Part shown: positions 1 through 5,759 of the stretch, piece after piece
Position numbering within the stretch: position 1 is the first letter of the stretch
How the letters are laid out: every line of letters begins with the position of its first letter
Assembly (NCBI GenBank): GCA_034435035.1
Contig: DAOTXW010000052.1
Coordinates: 1 to 7,385 of the forward strand
Direction: 5' to 3'
DNA length: 7,385 nt
From: JAHEME01 sp034435035
GTDB taxonomy: Bacteria; Chloroflexota; Anaerolineae; Aggregatilineales; UBA3940
Notes under the pieces: model-generated
The model's input: the letters and a program-made list of their open reading frames with translations, nothing else
Told to the model about the DNA's origin: nothing
Database searches by the model: none
Made by a program: the position numbers and the translations under genes

Positions 1-411
1 CTGCTCGGCATGGGCGCGGTGGCCGTGATCGGCGGGCTGCTGGCGCTGGTCATCCTGCTGGCGCGGGGGCCGGGGGCCAGCGCGGCCCCCGGCGGCGGCG
101 CCCCCGGCGGCCCGTCCTACGAGGTCACTTACTTCGTCACCAGCGCCAACCCGACCGGCGGGTTTAACGAGGCGTCGCTGATTTATAACGATCCCGGCGG
201 GGTGCTGGGGCAGGAGGAGATCAACCGCCGCAGCTGGTCGCGCTCGCTGACCCTCAACCGCGGCGATGTCGCGGCCATCACCGTGCGCGATCTGGGCCCC
301 AACGGCACGGTGACGTGCGAGATCCGTCTGAACGGCGAGCCCTGGCGCAGCGATGAGGCCAGCGGCCCGGAGGCGACCGCCACCTGTACCGGGGTGGTGG
401 GGGAGAACTGA
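1..411 (+). CDS. Membrane-anchored protein with MmpS-like C-terminal domain (5' truncated)
   Basis: The reading frame is open from base 1, so the gene starts upstream of the window; the ATG at 10 lies inside the membrane segment and is unlikely to be the true start. The visible part has a hydrophobic helix (encoded at about 1-63), then a Gly/Ala/Pro-rich linker, then an extracytoplasmic domain of about 95 residues. That domain has alternating beta-strand character, a central WS pair followed by a polar 'LNRGD' turn, and 'TVTCEIRLNGE' near the end followed by a second Cys ('ATCTG'). The two cysteines probably form a disulfide. This pattern (TM, flexible linker, small beta-sandwich, Cys-x-I-x-x-x-G) resembles the C-terminal domain of MmpS-type transport accessory proteins, although no MmpL partner is visible. 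Family assignment is by eye; that it is an anchored, exported small domain is more secure. It stops 3 bp before the stop of the convergent cyclase gene. Confidence 0.6.
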   Translation: MLGMGAVAVIGGLLALVILLARGPGASAAPGGGAPGGPSYEVTYFVTSANPTGGFNEASLIYNDPGGVLGQEEINRRSWSRSLTLNRGDVAAITVRDLGPNGTVTCEIRLNGEPWRSDEASGPEATATCTGVVGEN

Positions 412-414
412 CGC

Positions 415-2043
415 TCAACGCCGCAGCCCGGTGACGTGGTACACCGTCACCGGCTCGCTGAGGCCTTTCATCTCGATGCCCGGGATCGGCGTCGCCAGCA
501 CGTGCGGCTGCGTCTGATCGTAGGTGCTCTGGCTGATCAGCACCTGCCCGCCTTCGGCCACGGCGCAGATCCGCGCCCCCAGGTTGGCGGCGCGGCCAAT
601 GACCGTATATTCGCTGCGCAGCGCCGATCCCATCTCCCCGGCGATCAGTTCGCCGGTGGCGATGCCGATCCCGATGTGGCCCGCGTCCACGCCGCGGGCC
701 TGCCATCTGGCCTGCACGGGCGTGTAAGCCTCGATCATCTCCAGCCCCACCTGCACCGCCCGCAGCGCATGATCTTCCACCGGGAAGGGCGCCCCGAACA
801 GCGCCATCACCTCATCGCCCACGAACTTATCCAGTGTGCCGCCGCGGGCAAGGATCACATCCACCATCGCGCTCAGGTAGTCGTTGATGAACTCCACCAG
901 CGTATCGGGCGGGGTGCGCTCGGCCAGACGGGTGGAGCCGCGCAGGTCGGCGTACAGCACGCTCAGCACCATGCGCTCGCCGTTGAGGAAGGCCACATCC
1001 GCCGCCGAAAGCAGCCGCTCCATGACGTGCGGATCGACCGAACGGCCCAGCAGGTCGCGCAGCCGCCGCTTCTCCAGATTTTCGAAGATGGCGGTGTCCA
1101 TCTGGCTGGCGATGGCCGACAGCAGCCGCCGGTCTTCGTCCTGGAAGCCGCGCGAGCTGTGGGGGTTGGCCACGCCGAACACGCCCAGGATCTCGTCGCG
1201 CAGGATCAGCGGGACGCACATCACCGAGCGCACCTCGCCGGGCAGGTTGTTGTAGCAGATCAGGTGAGCGCGCTCCAGCGATTCGTTGGCCACGCGCTGG
1301 ATCTGCTCGCCGTAGGGAGAGGCGCGGAACAGGTCTTCATGGGTGACCGCCCGCAGTTCCAGCCGCTGCCCGGCCCGGTCGTAGAGCATGATGAAGCCGA
1401 TCTCGGCCTGGATCACGTCGCGCAGCTGGTGCAGCACGGTATTGAGCATCTCATCGAACGGCAGGTGACGGTCGCGGATGCGGTCGATGCGGTAGATGAT
1501 CTCCAGCTCCTTGTTGCGCTGCTGAAGCTCGTAGTAGGCATAGCCCTGCAGGATCGCCGAGTCCATCTGGCTCTCGGCGGCTTTCATCAGGCTGACCTCG
1601 CCGTCGGTGAACGGCTCGCCGCGGCGGGCCAGCAGCACGCCTCCCAGCCGCACCTGCCCCATCTGGATCGGGATGCCGGCCAGGCGCAGATCGGCGGGGA
1701 TGTCGGGGGCGCCCGCTTCGGCAGAGGCGGCGGCATCCCACACGGTGGCGGACTCGGCGCGGTAGGCCCGCGCCGTCAGCGTGCGGATGGCCGCCGCGCC
1801 CAGCGCGAGATCGTGGGTGCGGTCGCTGATCGCCTTCAGCTCCAGTTCGCCCGTGTCGCGGTCAACGACCGCCATCAGGCACAGATCGGCGTGGAAGCGC
1901 TCGGCCAGCAGGTTGACGATGGCGGTCAGCATGGCCGGGGGATCGCCGGCGGTGTCGCGGATGGCGTCGAGCGCCAGCACCAGGTCAAGCTCGGCCTGTT
2001 TCTGGGCCAGCAGGGCGTGAGCGTCAGGCGGCAGATCGGACAT
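415..2043 (-). CDS. GAF-GAF class III adenylate/guanylate cyclase
   Basis: A 542-residue cytoplasmic signalling enzyme with no membrane segment. A GAF domain lies at about residues 20-165 and a second at about 195-325, joined by a helical segment (165-190, 'YYELQQRNKELEIIYRI'). A short transducer ('LRDLLGRSVDPHVMERLL') leads into the class III catalytic domain (about 357-510). Catalytic residues are complete: metal-binding Asp366 (YADLRGS) and Asp410 (DKFVGDE), purine-selecting Lys406 and Thr480, and transition-state Asn487 and Arg491. Lys plus Thr (instead of Asp) is the class IIIb signature, favouring ATP and cAMP; some IIIb enzymes respond to bicarbonate. The usual Asp after 'IG' is Arg484 (IGRAAN), which is atypical. 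The start is supported by GGGAGGG 7 bp upstream (2051-2057 on the opposite strand). The GAF ligand is unknown. The gene is divergent from the bc operon and converges with the gene at 1-411. Confidence 0.93.
   Translation of the reverse strand: MSDLPPDAHALLAQKQAELDLVLALDAIRDTAGDPPAMLTAIVNLLAERFHADLCLMAVVDRDTGELELKAISDRTHDLALGAAAIRTLTARAYRAESATVWDAAASAEAGAPDIPADLRLAGIPIQMGQVRLGGVLLARRGEPFTDGEVSLMKAAESQMDSAILQGYAYYELQQRNKELEIIYRIDRIRDRHLPFDEMLNTVLHQLRDVIQAEIGFIMLYDRAGQRLELRAVTHEDLFRASPYGEQIQRVANESLERAHLICYNNLPGEVRSVMCVPLILRDEILGVFGVANPHSSRGFQDEDRRLLSAIASQMDTAIFENLEKRRLRDLLGRSVDPHVMERLLSAADVAFLNGERMVLSVLYADLRGSTRLAERTPPDTLVEFINDYLSAMVDVILARGGTLDKFVGDEVMALFGAPFPVEDHALRAVQVGLEMIEAYTPVQARWQARGVDAGHIGIGIATGELIAGEMGSALRSEYTVIGRAANLGARICAVAEGGQVLISQSTYDQTQPHVLATPIPGIEMKGLSEPVTVYHVTGLRR
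428..453. terminator. Hairpin at the convergent gene junction
   Basis: There is a perfect 9-bp inverted repeat (428-436 with 445-453) around an 8-base loop. It starts 17 bp after the rightward stop and lies within the last codons of the leftward cyclase gene. No T-run follows on either strand, so it is not a classical intrinsic terminator. It could slow polymerase or block 3' exonuclease on either convergent transcript. Because it is coding sequence, chance is possible. Confidence 0.3.
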
Positions 2044-2088
2044 GGAAACACCCTCCCGGGAAGCGTCACAGCGCGGTTATTGTCGCCC

Positions 2089-2094
2089 ATTCTA
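2089..2094 (-). promoter_or_regulatory. Possible -10 box for the cyclase gene
   Basis: Read leftward, the bases form TAGAAT (5 of 6 matches to TATAAT), 46 bp upstream of the cyclase ATG. No recognisable -35 box lies at 16-18 bp, so the promoter would be weak or activator-dependent. Confidence 0.3.
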
Positions 2095-2133
2095 CCGCAG
2101 ACGGAAAGTCGCCAGCGCCTGCGGCCCCCGGTT

Positions 2134-2149
2134 TGTGAATTCTTTGACA
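2134..2149. promoter_or_regulatory. CRP-like palindrome TGTGA-N6-TGACA
   Basis: The site matches the CRP/FNR-superfamily consensus TGTGA-N6-TCACA at 9 of 10 defined positions. It overlaps the -35 box of the first rightward promoter (2144-2149), so the right half could be there only because of that box. Its centre is about 38 bp upstream of the predicted rightward start and about 60 bp upstream of the start predicted from the leftward -10 candidate. Both geometries are near those used by CRP-type activators. No regulator gene is visible. Confidence 0.3.
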
Positions 2150-2172
2150 GGCGGCCTGCTCCGCGCTAGACT
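2144..2172 (+). promoter_or_regulatory. sigma70-type promoter P1 of the bc operon
   Basis: A perfect -35 box TTGACA (2144-2149) is separated by the optimal 17 bp from TAGACT (2167-2172, 4 of 6 matches to TATAAT). Transcription would start near 2179 and give a leader of about 180 nt before the Rieske ATG. Confidence 0.6.
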
Positions 2173-2254
2173 AACCTTAAAACCCGGACTAAGTGGGTCA
2201 ACTATTAACGCCGGCACAACGTTCTCAGGGCCATGGGGTTGTCTTTAGCGTGTT

Positions 2255-2282
2255 TTGTCCGCCTGGTGGATGATGCTATAAT
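2255..2282 (+). promoter_or_regulatory. sigma70-type promoter P2 with extended -10
   Basis: A perfect TATAAT (2277-2282) is preceded by TGC (2274-2276), an extended -10 element. TTGTCC (2255-2260, 4 of 6) lies 16 bp upstream as the -35 box. The predicted start is near 2289, giving a leader of about 70 nt. This is the best-formed promoter in the window. Confidence 0.65.
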
Positions 2283-2286
2283 GGCG

Positions 2287-2320
2287 CGGGTGCCGCCCCG
2301 TAGACCGGGCGCGGCACCCG
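2287..2320 (+). other. Strong 5'-leader hairpin of the bc operon
   Basis: A perfect 10-bp G+C-rich inverted repeat (2287-2296 with 2311-2320) continues inward, after one bulged C, with a 4-bp stem (2297-2300 with 2306-2309) around a 5-base loop. It begins almost exactly at the predicted P2 start site. No T-tract follows, so it does not look like a terminator. A hairpin at the extreme 5' end of an mRNA is a known stabilising arrangement; that role is inferred here. It ends 26 bp before the Shine-Dalgarno sequence and leaves it free. Confidence 0.6.
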
Positions 2321-2359
2321 TATTACGCACCGTTTGACTAAGCCAGAAGGAGTAGCTGT

Positions 2360-2923
2360 ATGGCAGAGGCGATCGCAACGGCCAGTCCGCCCATCACCCG
2401 CCGCGAGTTTCTGTTCTACACCTGGGCAGCCTCGATGCTGCTCACGCTGGGCGGATCGGCGGGCGCGATTCTGTGGTTCGCTTACCCACGCTTCCGCGCC
2501 GGCGAGTTCGGCGGCGAGTTCCCGATCAACGTCGGTCAGCTTCCGGCGGCGGCCTCCGACCCGGAGGATCACCCGGATGGACGTTTCTGGCTGATCAACA
2601 GCGAGGAAGGCTTGCTGGCGATCTACAAGGTCTGCACCCACCTGGGCTGCCTGTACAAATGGGTGCCCGCCAACGACCGCTTCGAGTGCCCCTGTCACGG
2701 ATCGAAGTACCAGAAAGATGGGACGTGGATCGAGGGGCCGGCACCGCGCAGTCTGGATCGGTTTGTCGTCCGGGTGCTGGACAGCAGCGGCAATGTGCTG
2801 GTCGAGACGGAAGACGGCGACATGAATGCGGATCCAGCGGCGGGCCAGCCCGTCGCCATCCCGGACGGGGCGGCGGAAGTCCGCATCGATACGGGCAAGC
2901 GCATCAAAGGCCCGCTTCATTAA
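2360..2923 (+). CDS. qcrA: Rieske [2Fe-2S] subunit of quinol:cytochrome c reductase
   Basis: A 187-residue membrane-anchored iron-sulfur protein that takes one electron from quinol at the outer face and passes it to a c-type heme. Residues 13-18 (TRREFL) form a twin-arginine motif directly before a hydrophobic segment (about 18-42), as expected for a folded Rieske domain exported by Tat and kept as an uncleaved anchor. The cluster motifs are intact: CTHLGC (Cys92 and His94 ligands) and CPCHGS (Cys110 and His113 ligands). Cys97 and Cys112 are placed for the conserved disulfide. Length is usual for the family. The start is supported by AAGGAG (2347-2352) 7 bp upstream. It is the first gene of the operon, 98 bp before cytochrome b. 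The symbol follows bacterial qcr usage; petC would be equivalent. Confidence 0.95.
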   Translation: MAEAIATASPPITRREFLFYTWAASMLLTLGGSAGAILWFAYPRFRAGEFGGEFPINVGQLPAAASDPEDHPDGRFWLINSEEGLLAIYKVCTHLGCLYKWVPANDRFECPCHGSKYQKDGTWIEGPAPRSLDRFVVRVLDSSGNVLVETEDGDMNADPAAGQPVAIPDGAAEVRIDTGKRIKGPLH

Positions 2924-2952
2924 AGAGCGCCTCGTGAACGTCTGGCAGCGCC

Positions 2953-2988
2953 GATACGCCCCGGGTGCTGGCTGCCCCTGCGCGTATC
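2953..2988 (+). other. Intercistronic hairpin between Rieske and cytochrome b genes
   Basis: A perfect 7-bp inverted repeat (2953-2959 with 2982-2988) encloses a 22-base loop that can form a short inner GGG/CCC pair. It sits in the middle of the 98-bp gap and is followed by pyrimidine-rich sequence without a proper T-run. It may be a processing or stability element that sets the ratio of the two subunits. It ends 18 bp before the next Shine-Dalgarno sequence. Confidence 0.4.
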
Positions 2989-3006
2989 CTCTCTCGCCTG
3001 CTTGTT

Positions 3007-3012
3007 GAGGAG
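3007..3012 (+). promoter_or_regulatory. Shine-Dalgarno that fixes the cytochrome b start
   Basis: GAGGAG lies 9 bp before the ATG at 3022. A longer reading from a GTG at 2965 is possible, but it has no comparable site and would place the intercistronic hairpin inside coding sequence. The ATG is preferred. Confidence 0.75.
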
Positions 3013-3021
3013 ACTGACGGT

Positions 3022-4641
3022 ATGGATTCCAATCTCGATCTCACCAACGTCCCCCTGCTGAAGCGTATGCGGCAGGTGGGGCCGCGGCAGGCAATCGTCG
3101 AGGGCATCAATGACGTGGTGTTCCGCACCACCAACGGCATTGATATCGCCGAGCTGCGTGCCATCCTGCGCGGCGATCCGCCGACGGCCCGCCCCAACCC
3201 CCGCCTGCGCCCCCACGCCGACAGCTTCTGGTTCCACATCCGCCCCGGCTACTACAATCAGGATGTGGTGGGCGTCTACCCCACCTTCAAGCTGGGCTGG
3301 CTGTCCACCTACTTCTTCGCGCTGGAGTTCCTGACCGGGCTGTTTCTGATGGTGTTCTACACGCCGTCAACCGCCCAGGCCTACGATAACATGCTCAACA
3401 TCCTGAGCAACGTGCCGCTGGGCCAGTTCATGCGCGACCTGCACCGGCTGGGCGCGGAGGCGATGGTGATCATCGTCTCGCTGCACATGCTGCGCACGTT
3501 CTGGACGGCTTCCTATAAGAAGCCGCGCCAGTTCACCTGGGCCACTGGTGTGCTGCTGCTGGTGGTCACGCTGGGCCTGAGCTACACCGGCTACCTGCTG
3601 CCCTGGGATCAGCTGGCGTACTGGGCCGTGACCATCGGCGCCTCGATGGCCGAAGCCGCCCCGCCGCCGATCGTCGGCCAGTTCCTCAACATCCTGCTGA
3701 AGGGCGCGCCGGACCTGGGGCAGGGCGGTCTGCTGCGCTTCTATCTGCTGCACGTGATCGCCTTCCCGGTGGCCGGGCTGGCGCTGCTGGGCATGCACTA
3801 CTACAAGGTGGTGCTGTACGGCCACAGCCTGCCCCCGGAGCTGGAGCGCACCGGCGAGGATACGGCCAAGCGCGTGCCGGTGGAGAAGCGGTCGTACTTC
3901 ACGCCCGACGTGCTGGCCGGCGATGTGCTGATGATCGCCTTCTTCACGCTGGTGATGGTGTTCGCGGTCACGTTCCTCTACAGCGCCGAACTGGAGAACT
4001 GGGCCAACCCGCAGAGCACGCCGCTCCACACGATCGCGCCGTGGTACTTCCTGTGGATTCAGGGCCTGCTCAAGCTGGGCGACAAGTCGCTGATGGGCGT
4101 CATCGTGCCCACCCTGCTGATGCTGGCCTTCCTGTTCATGCCCTACTTCGACGTGGGGCCGTTCCGCAAGTACCATCAACGCCGCCTGGCCCTCTCGATG
4201 AGCCTGCTGTTCATCGTCTTCATCGTCGTGACTTCCTGGATGGGGACGCCGGCCTTCCTGGTGCAGACTTCGCTGGACCAGGAGATTCTGCACGAGCTGG
4301 CCCCCAGCGAGAAGGTGGGGCCGGTGCGTGCCGTCCCCTACGAGGAGCTGATCCTCGGCCAGTACAGCGTGGATGACTACGAGGAGACAGTGCCGCGCTC
4401 CAGCGGGCTGTTCCGCGTGATGCGCCACTACGCCGAGCTGATCGAGCATGCCCGCGCCACGCCTGCTTCCGAGGGCGGCCTGCCCAACGCTGAGGCCTTC
4501 CTGGTCGTGAGCCAGCTGCAGCCCAACCTCAAGGGCGTGACACTGCGCATCACCTGGGACGATCCCAGCGCTCCGGGCCAGCGCCTGACCAACGAGCAGC
4601 TGGTGCCGGTTCACCGCGAAGCCTATCCCGAGGGAGAGTGA
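3022..4641 (+). CDS. qcrB: Cytochrome b, fused b6 + subunit IV type, with C-terminal extension
   Basis: A 539-residue membrane subunit that oxidises quinol at Qo and passes electrons across the membrane. Seven helices are seen (about 92-113, 137-160, 172-195, 238-263, 298-320, 357-377, 388-410): four as in b6 and three as in subunit IV. Heme ligands are His141/His155 (helix B, 13 residues between) and His244/His259 (helix D, 14 between). The 14-residue gap is the b6 type; mitochondrial-type cytochrome b has 13. The stretch from KKPRQFTW (166-173) to LPWDQLAYWAV (193-203) is strongly b6-like. The Qo motif PEWY reads APWY (339-342). The protein has no cysteine, and the b6f heme-ci Cys position is Lys90, so covalent heme ci is not possible. 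Residues from about 415 to 539 form a hydrophilic tail, predicted outside given seven helices. The ATG is chosen for its Shine-Dalgarno. The stop lies 6 bp before the next gene. Confidence 0.95.
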   Translation: MDSNLDLTNVPLLKRMRQVGPRQAIVEGINDVVFRTTNGIDIAELRAILRGDPPTARPNPRLRPHADSFWFHIRPGYYNQDVVGVYPTFKLGWLSTYFFALEFLTGLFLMVFYTPSTAQAYDNMLNILSNVPLGQFMRDLHRLGAEAMVIIVSLHMLRTFWTASYKKPRQFTWATGVLLLVVTLGLSYTGYLLPWDQLAYWAVTIGASMAEAAPPPIVGQFLNILLKGAPDLGQGGLLRFYLLHVIAFPVAGLALLGMHYYKVVLYGHSLPPELERTGEDTAKRVPVEKRSYFTPDVLAGDVLMIAFFTLVMVFAVTFLYSAELENWANPQSTPLHTIAPWYFLWIQGLLKLGDKSLMGVIVPTLLMLAFLFMPYFDVGPFRKYHQRRLALSMSLLFIVFIVVTSWMGTPAFLVQTSLDQEILHELAPSEKVGPVRAVPYEELILGQYSVDDYEETVPRSSGLFRVMRHYAELIEHARATPASEGGLPNAEAFLVVSQLQPNLKGVTLRITWDDPSAPGQRLTNEQLVPVHREAYPEGE

Positions 4642-4647
4642 TCGCCC

Positions 4648-5580
4648 ATGTCCGACAACCAGACTCTCAGCGGGGGGACCGACGCCGGCGGCTTCTGGCG
4701 GCGGATCTTCATGCGGAATCTGCCCGCCGAGCAGCGGGCGCTGCTGGGCACGCTCTCCTTCTTTGCGATCATCGTGATCGTCGGCTGGGTCGGCGTGAAC
4801 GAGCCGCGCCGCATGGCCGAGTTCGACAGCCAGTACCAGGCGCGTTCGATCCAGCGCGGGGCCGTGCTGTTTGACTCCAACTGCAAATCGTGCCACGGGG
4901 CGAACGGCCAGGGCATCGAAGGGGTGGCCCCGGCGATCAACACGCCGGCGATGTTCAACGGCGAGCGTCTGGCCGAACTGGCCTACCCCGGCACCGTGCA
5001 GGACTACATCGAGCTGACGATCGCGGCGGGCCGGCCCGCCCGCAGCGCCAACTGGCCAAACCCGATGCCGACCTGGAGCCAGGACTACGGCGGCCCGCTG
5101 CGGCCCGATCAGGTGCGCGACCTGACCCGCTTCGTCATGAACTGGGGCTGCGCCTATGACCCGGAGTGCGCGCCGCCGGACGAGGCCATCATCGCCGAAG
5201 CCACCCCGCCGCCCACCGAGGAGGCGCCGGCCTACGAGCCGGTCGGCGTCGATGTGACCGCTCCGCTGCCTGAAGGCGACGCGGCCCGCGGCGAGCAGCT
5301 CTTCCTGGGCGCGGCCCCCGGCCCGGATGGCAAGGCGCTGGGCTGCCAGGCCTGCCATTCGCTGGATGGATCGGTGCTGGTCGGCCCGTCGATGCAGGGG
5401 GTGTCCGGGCGCATCCCGGACGGCTACGAGTCGCCCGAAGCCTACCTGCACGAGTCCATCGTGGCCCCGGCGGCCTACACCGTGCCCGGCTTCGAGGGTG
5501 TGGTGATGCCGGCCAACTTCGGGGAAAGGCTGGATGCGCAGTCGCTGGCCGATATCATCGCTTACCTGCTGTCGCAGTAG
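4648..5580 (+). CDS. Membrane-anchored diheme cytochrome c of the bc complex
   Basis: A 310-residue protein with a short cytoplasmic N-terminus, one helix (about 31-50, uncleaved anchor) and two outer-face cytochrome c domains. Heme 1 is CKSCH (Cys79, Cys82, His83), with Met140 (MPTWSQ) as probable sixth ligand. Heme 2 is CQACH (Cys233, Cys236, His237), with Met287 (VMPANF). A Pro/Glu-rich linker (about 174-210) joins them. Extra cysteines 168 and 174, just after domain 1, are placed for a disulfide. Domain 2 (LVGPSMQG) resembles oxidase-associated cytochrome c domains more than domain 1 does. There is no c1 or f gene nearby, so this probably accepts electrons from the Rieske protein. The Shine-Dalgarno (AGGGAGAG, 4631-4638) lies in the last codons of cytochrome b, which suggests translational coupling. 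It is the last gene before an intrinsic terminator. Confidence 0.92.
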   Translation: MSDNQTLSGGTDAGGFWRRIFMRNLPAEQRALLGTLSFFAIIVIVGWVGVNEPRRMAEFDSQYQARSIQRGAVLFDSNCKSCHGANGQGIEGVAPAINTPAMFNGERLAELAYPGTVQDYIELTIAAGRPARSANWPNPMPTWSQDYGGPLRPDQVRDLTRFVMNWGCAYDPECAPPDEAIIAEATPPPTEEAPAYEPVGVDVTAPLPEGDAARGEQLFLGAAPGPDGKALGCQACHSLDGSVLVGPSMQGVSGRIPDGYESPEAYLHESIVAPAAYTVPGFEGVVMPANFGERLDAQSLADIIAYLLSQ

Positions 5581-5601
5581 GCGCGGCGGATGCTGCGCGG
5601 T

Positions 5602-5650
5602 GGGCGGCTGGCTGGCAGGGATGCCGCGAGCCGCCCGCTTGCTTTATTCT
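5602..5650 (+). terminator. Intrinsic terminator of the Rieske-cytb-cytc operon
   Basis: An 8-bp perfect G+C-rich stem (5602-5609 with 5629-5636) contains an inner 4-bp stem GGCA/TGCC (5614-5617 with 5622-5625). It is followed by the T-rich run CTTGCTTTATTCT ending near 5650. It lies 21 bp after the stop codon at 5580. The bulged stem and interrupted T-run suggest moderate strength. Confidence 0.65.
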
Positions 5651-5678
5651 AATGGCGATGACATTTGTCGTATCCGGA

Positions 5679-5688
5679 GGTGTACACC
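5679..5688. promoter_or_regulatory. GGTGTACACC palindrome, possible operator
   Basis: A perfect 10-bp palindrome lies between the terminator and the next gene, about 30 bp upstream of a weak -10 candidate (TACACT, 5718-5723; no good -35 box). A position overlapping or just upstream of the -35 region would fit a regulator site. No regulator is known, and a palindrome this short can occur by chance. Confidence 0.25.
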
Positions 5689-5746
5689 CGTCACTGGGAG
5701 CGCGAACCGCCGGGTAGTACACTCAATCTGCCGTGACTGAACCGAC

Positions 5747-5752
5747 CGGAGG
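5747..5752 (+). promoter_or_regulatory. Shine-Dalgarno that fixes the second diheme cytochrome start
   Basis: CGGAGG lies 7 bp before the ATG at 5760. An in-frame GTG at 5733 would add nine residues ahead of a well-formed signal peptide and would put this site inside the gene, so the ATG is preferred. Confidence 0.75.
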
Positions 5753-5759
5753 CTGGACC

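Larger units (their letters stand above)
2044..2359. promoter_or_regulatory. Divergent regulatory region between cyclase and Rieske genes
   Basis: This 316-bp stretch encodes no convincing protein and is locally more A+T-rich than its flanks. It holds a weak leftward -10 candidate for the cyclase, two rightward promoters for the bc operon, a CRP-like palindrome, and a strong hairpin in the operon leader; each is listed separately. A short ACAAC/GTTGT inverted repeat (2216-2220 with 2238-2242) followed by CTTTAG lies between the two rightward promoters. It is too weak to call an attenuator. Confidence 0.75.

Noticed and set aside
436..2169. 577-residue open frame on the plus strand opposite the cyclase
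   Set aside because: It is the antisense shadow of the cyclase, His/Gln/Arg-rich, with no recognisable domain. The minus-strand frame has intact GAF and catalytic motifs.
2287..2320. Leader hairpin as an intrinsic terminator or riboswitch
   Set aside because: No T-run follows the stem, and no conserved riboswitch core or alternative pairing is visible.
2276..2920. 214-residue minus-strand open frame opposite the Rieske gene
   Set aside because: It is antisense to an intact Rieske protein with both cluster motifs, and its end overlaps the operon promoter and leader hairpin.
2965..3021. GTG start extending cytochrome b by 19 residues
   Set aside because: The extension has no good ribosome binding site and overlaps the intercistronic hairpin; the ATG at 3022 has GAGGAG at 9 bp.
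3367..5451. 694-residue open frame on the minus strand
   Set aside because: It is antisense to cytochrome b and the diheme cytochrome, whose motifs are unmistakable. Its composition is rich in His, Arg, Gln and Gly with no domain pattern, typical of the opposite strand of G+C-rich genes.
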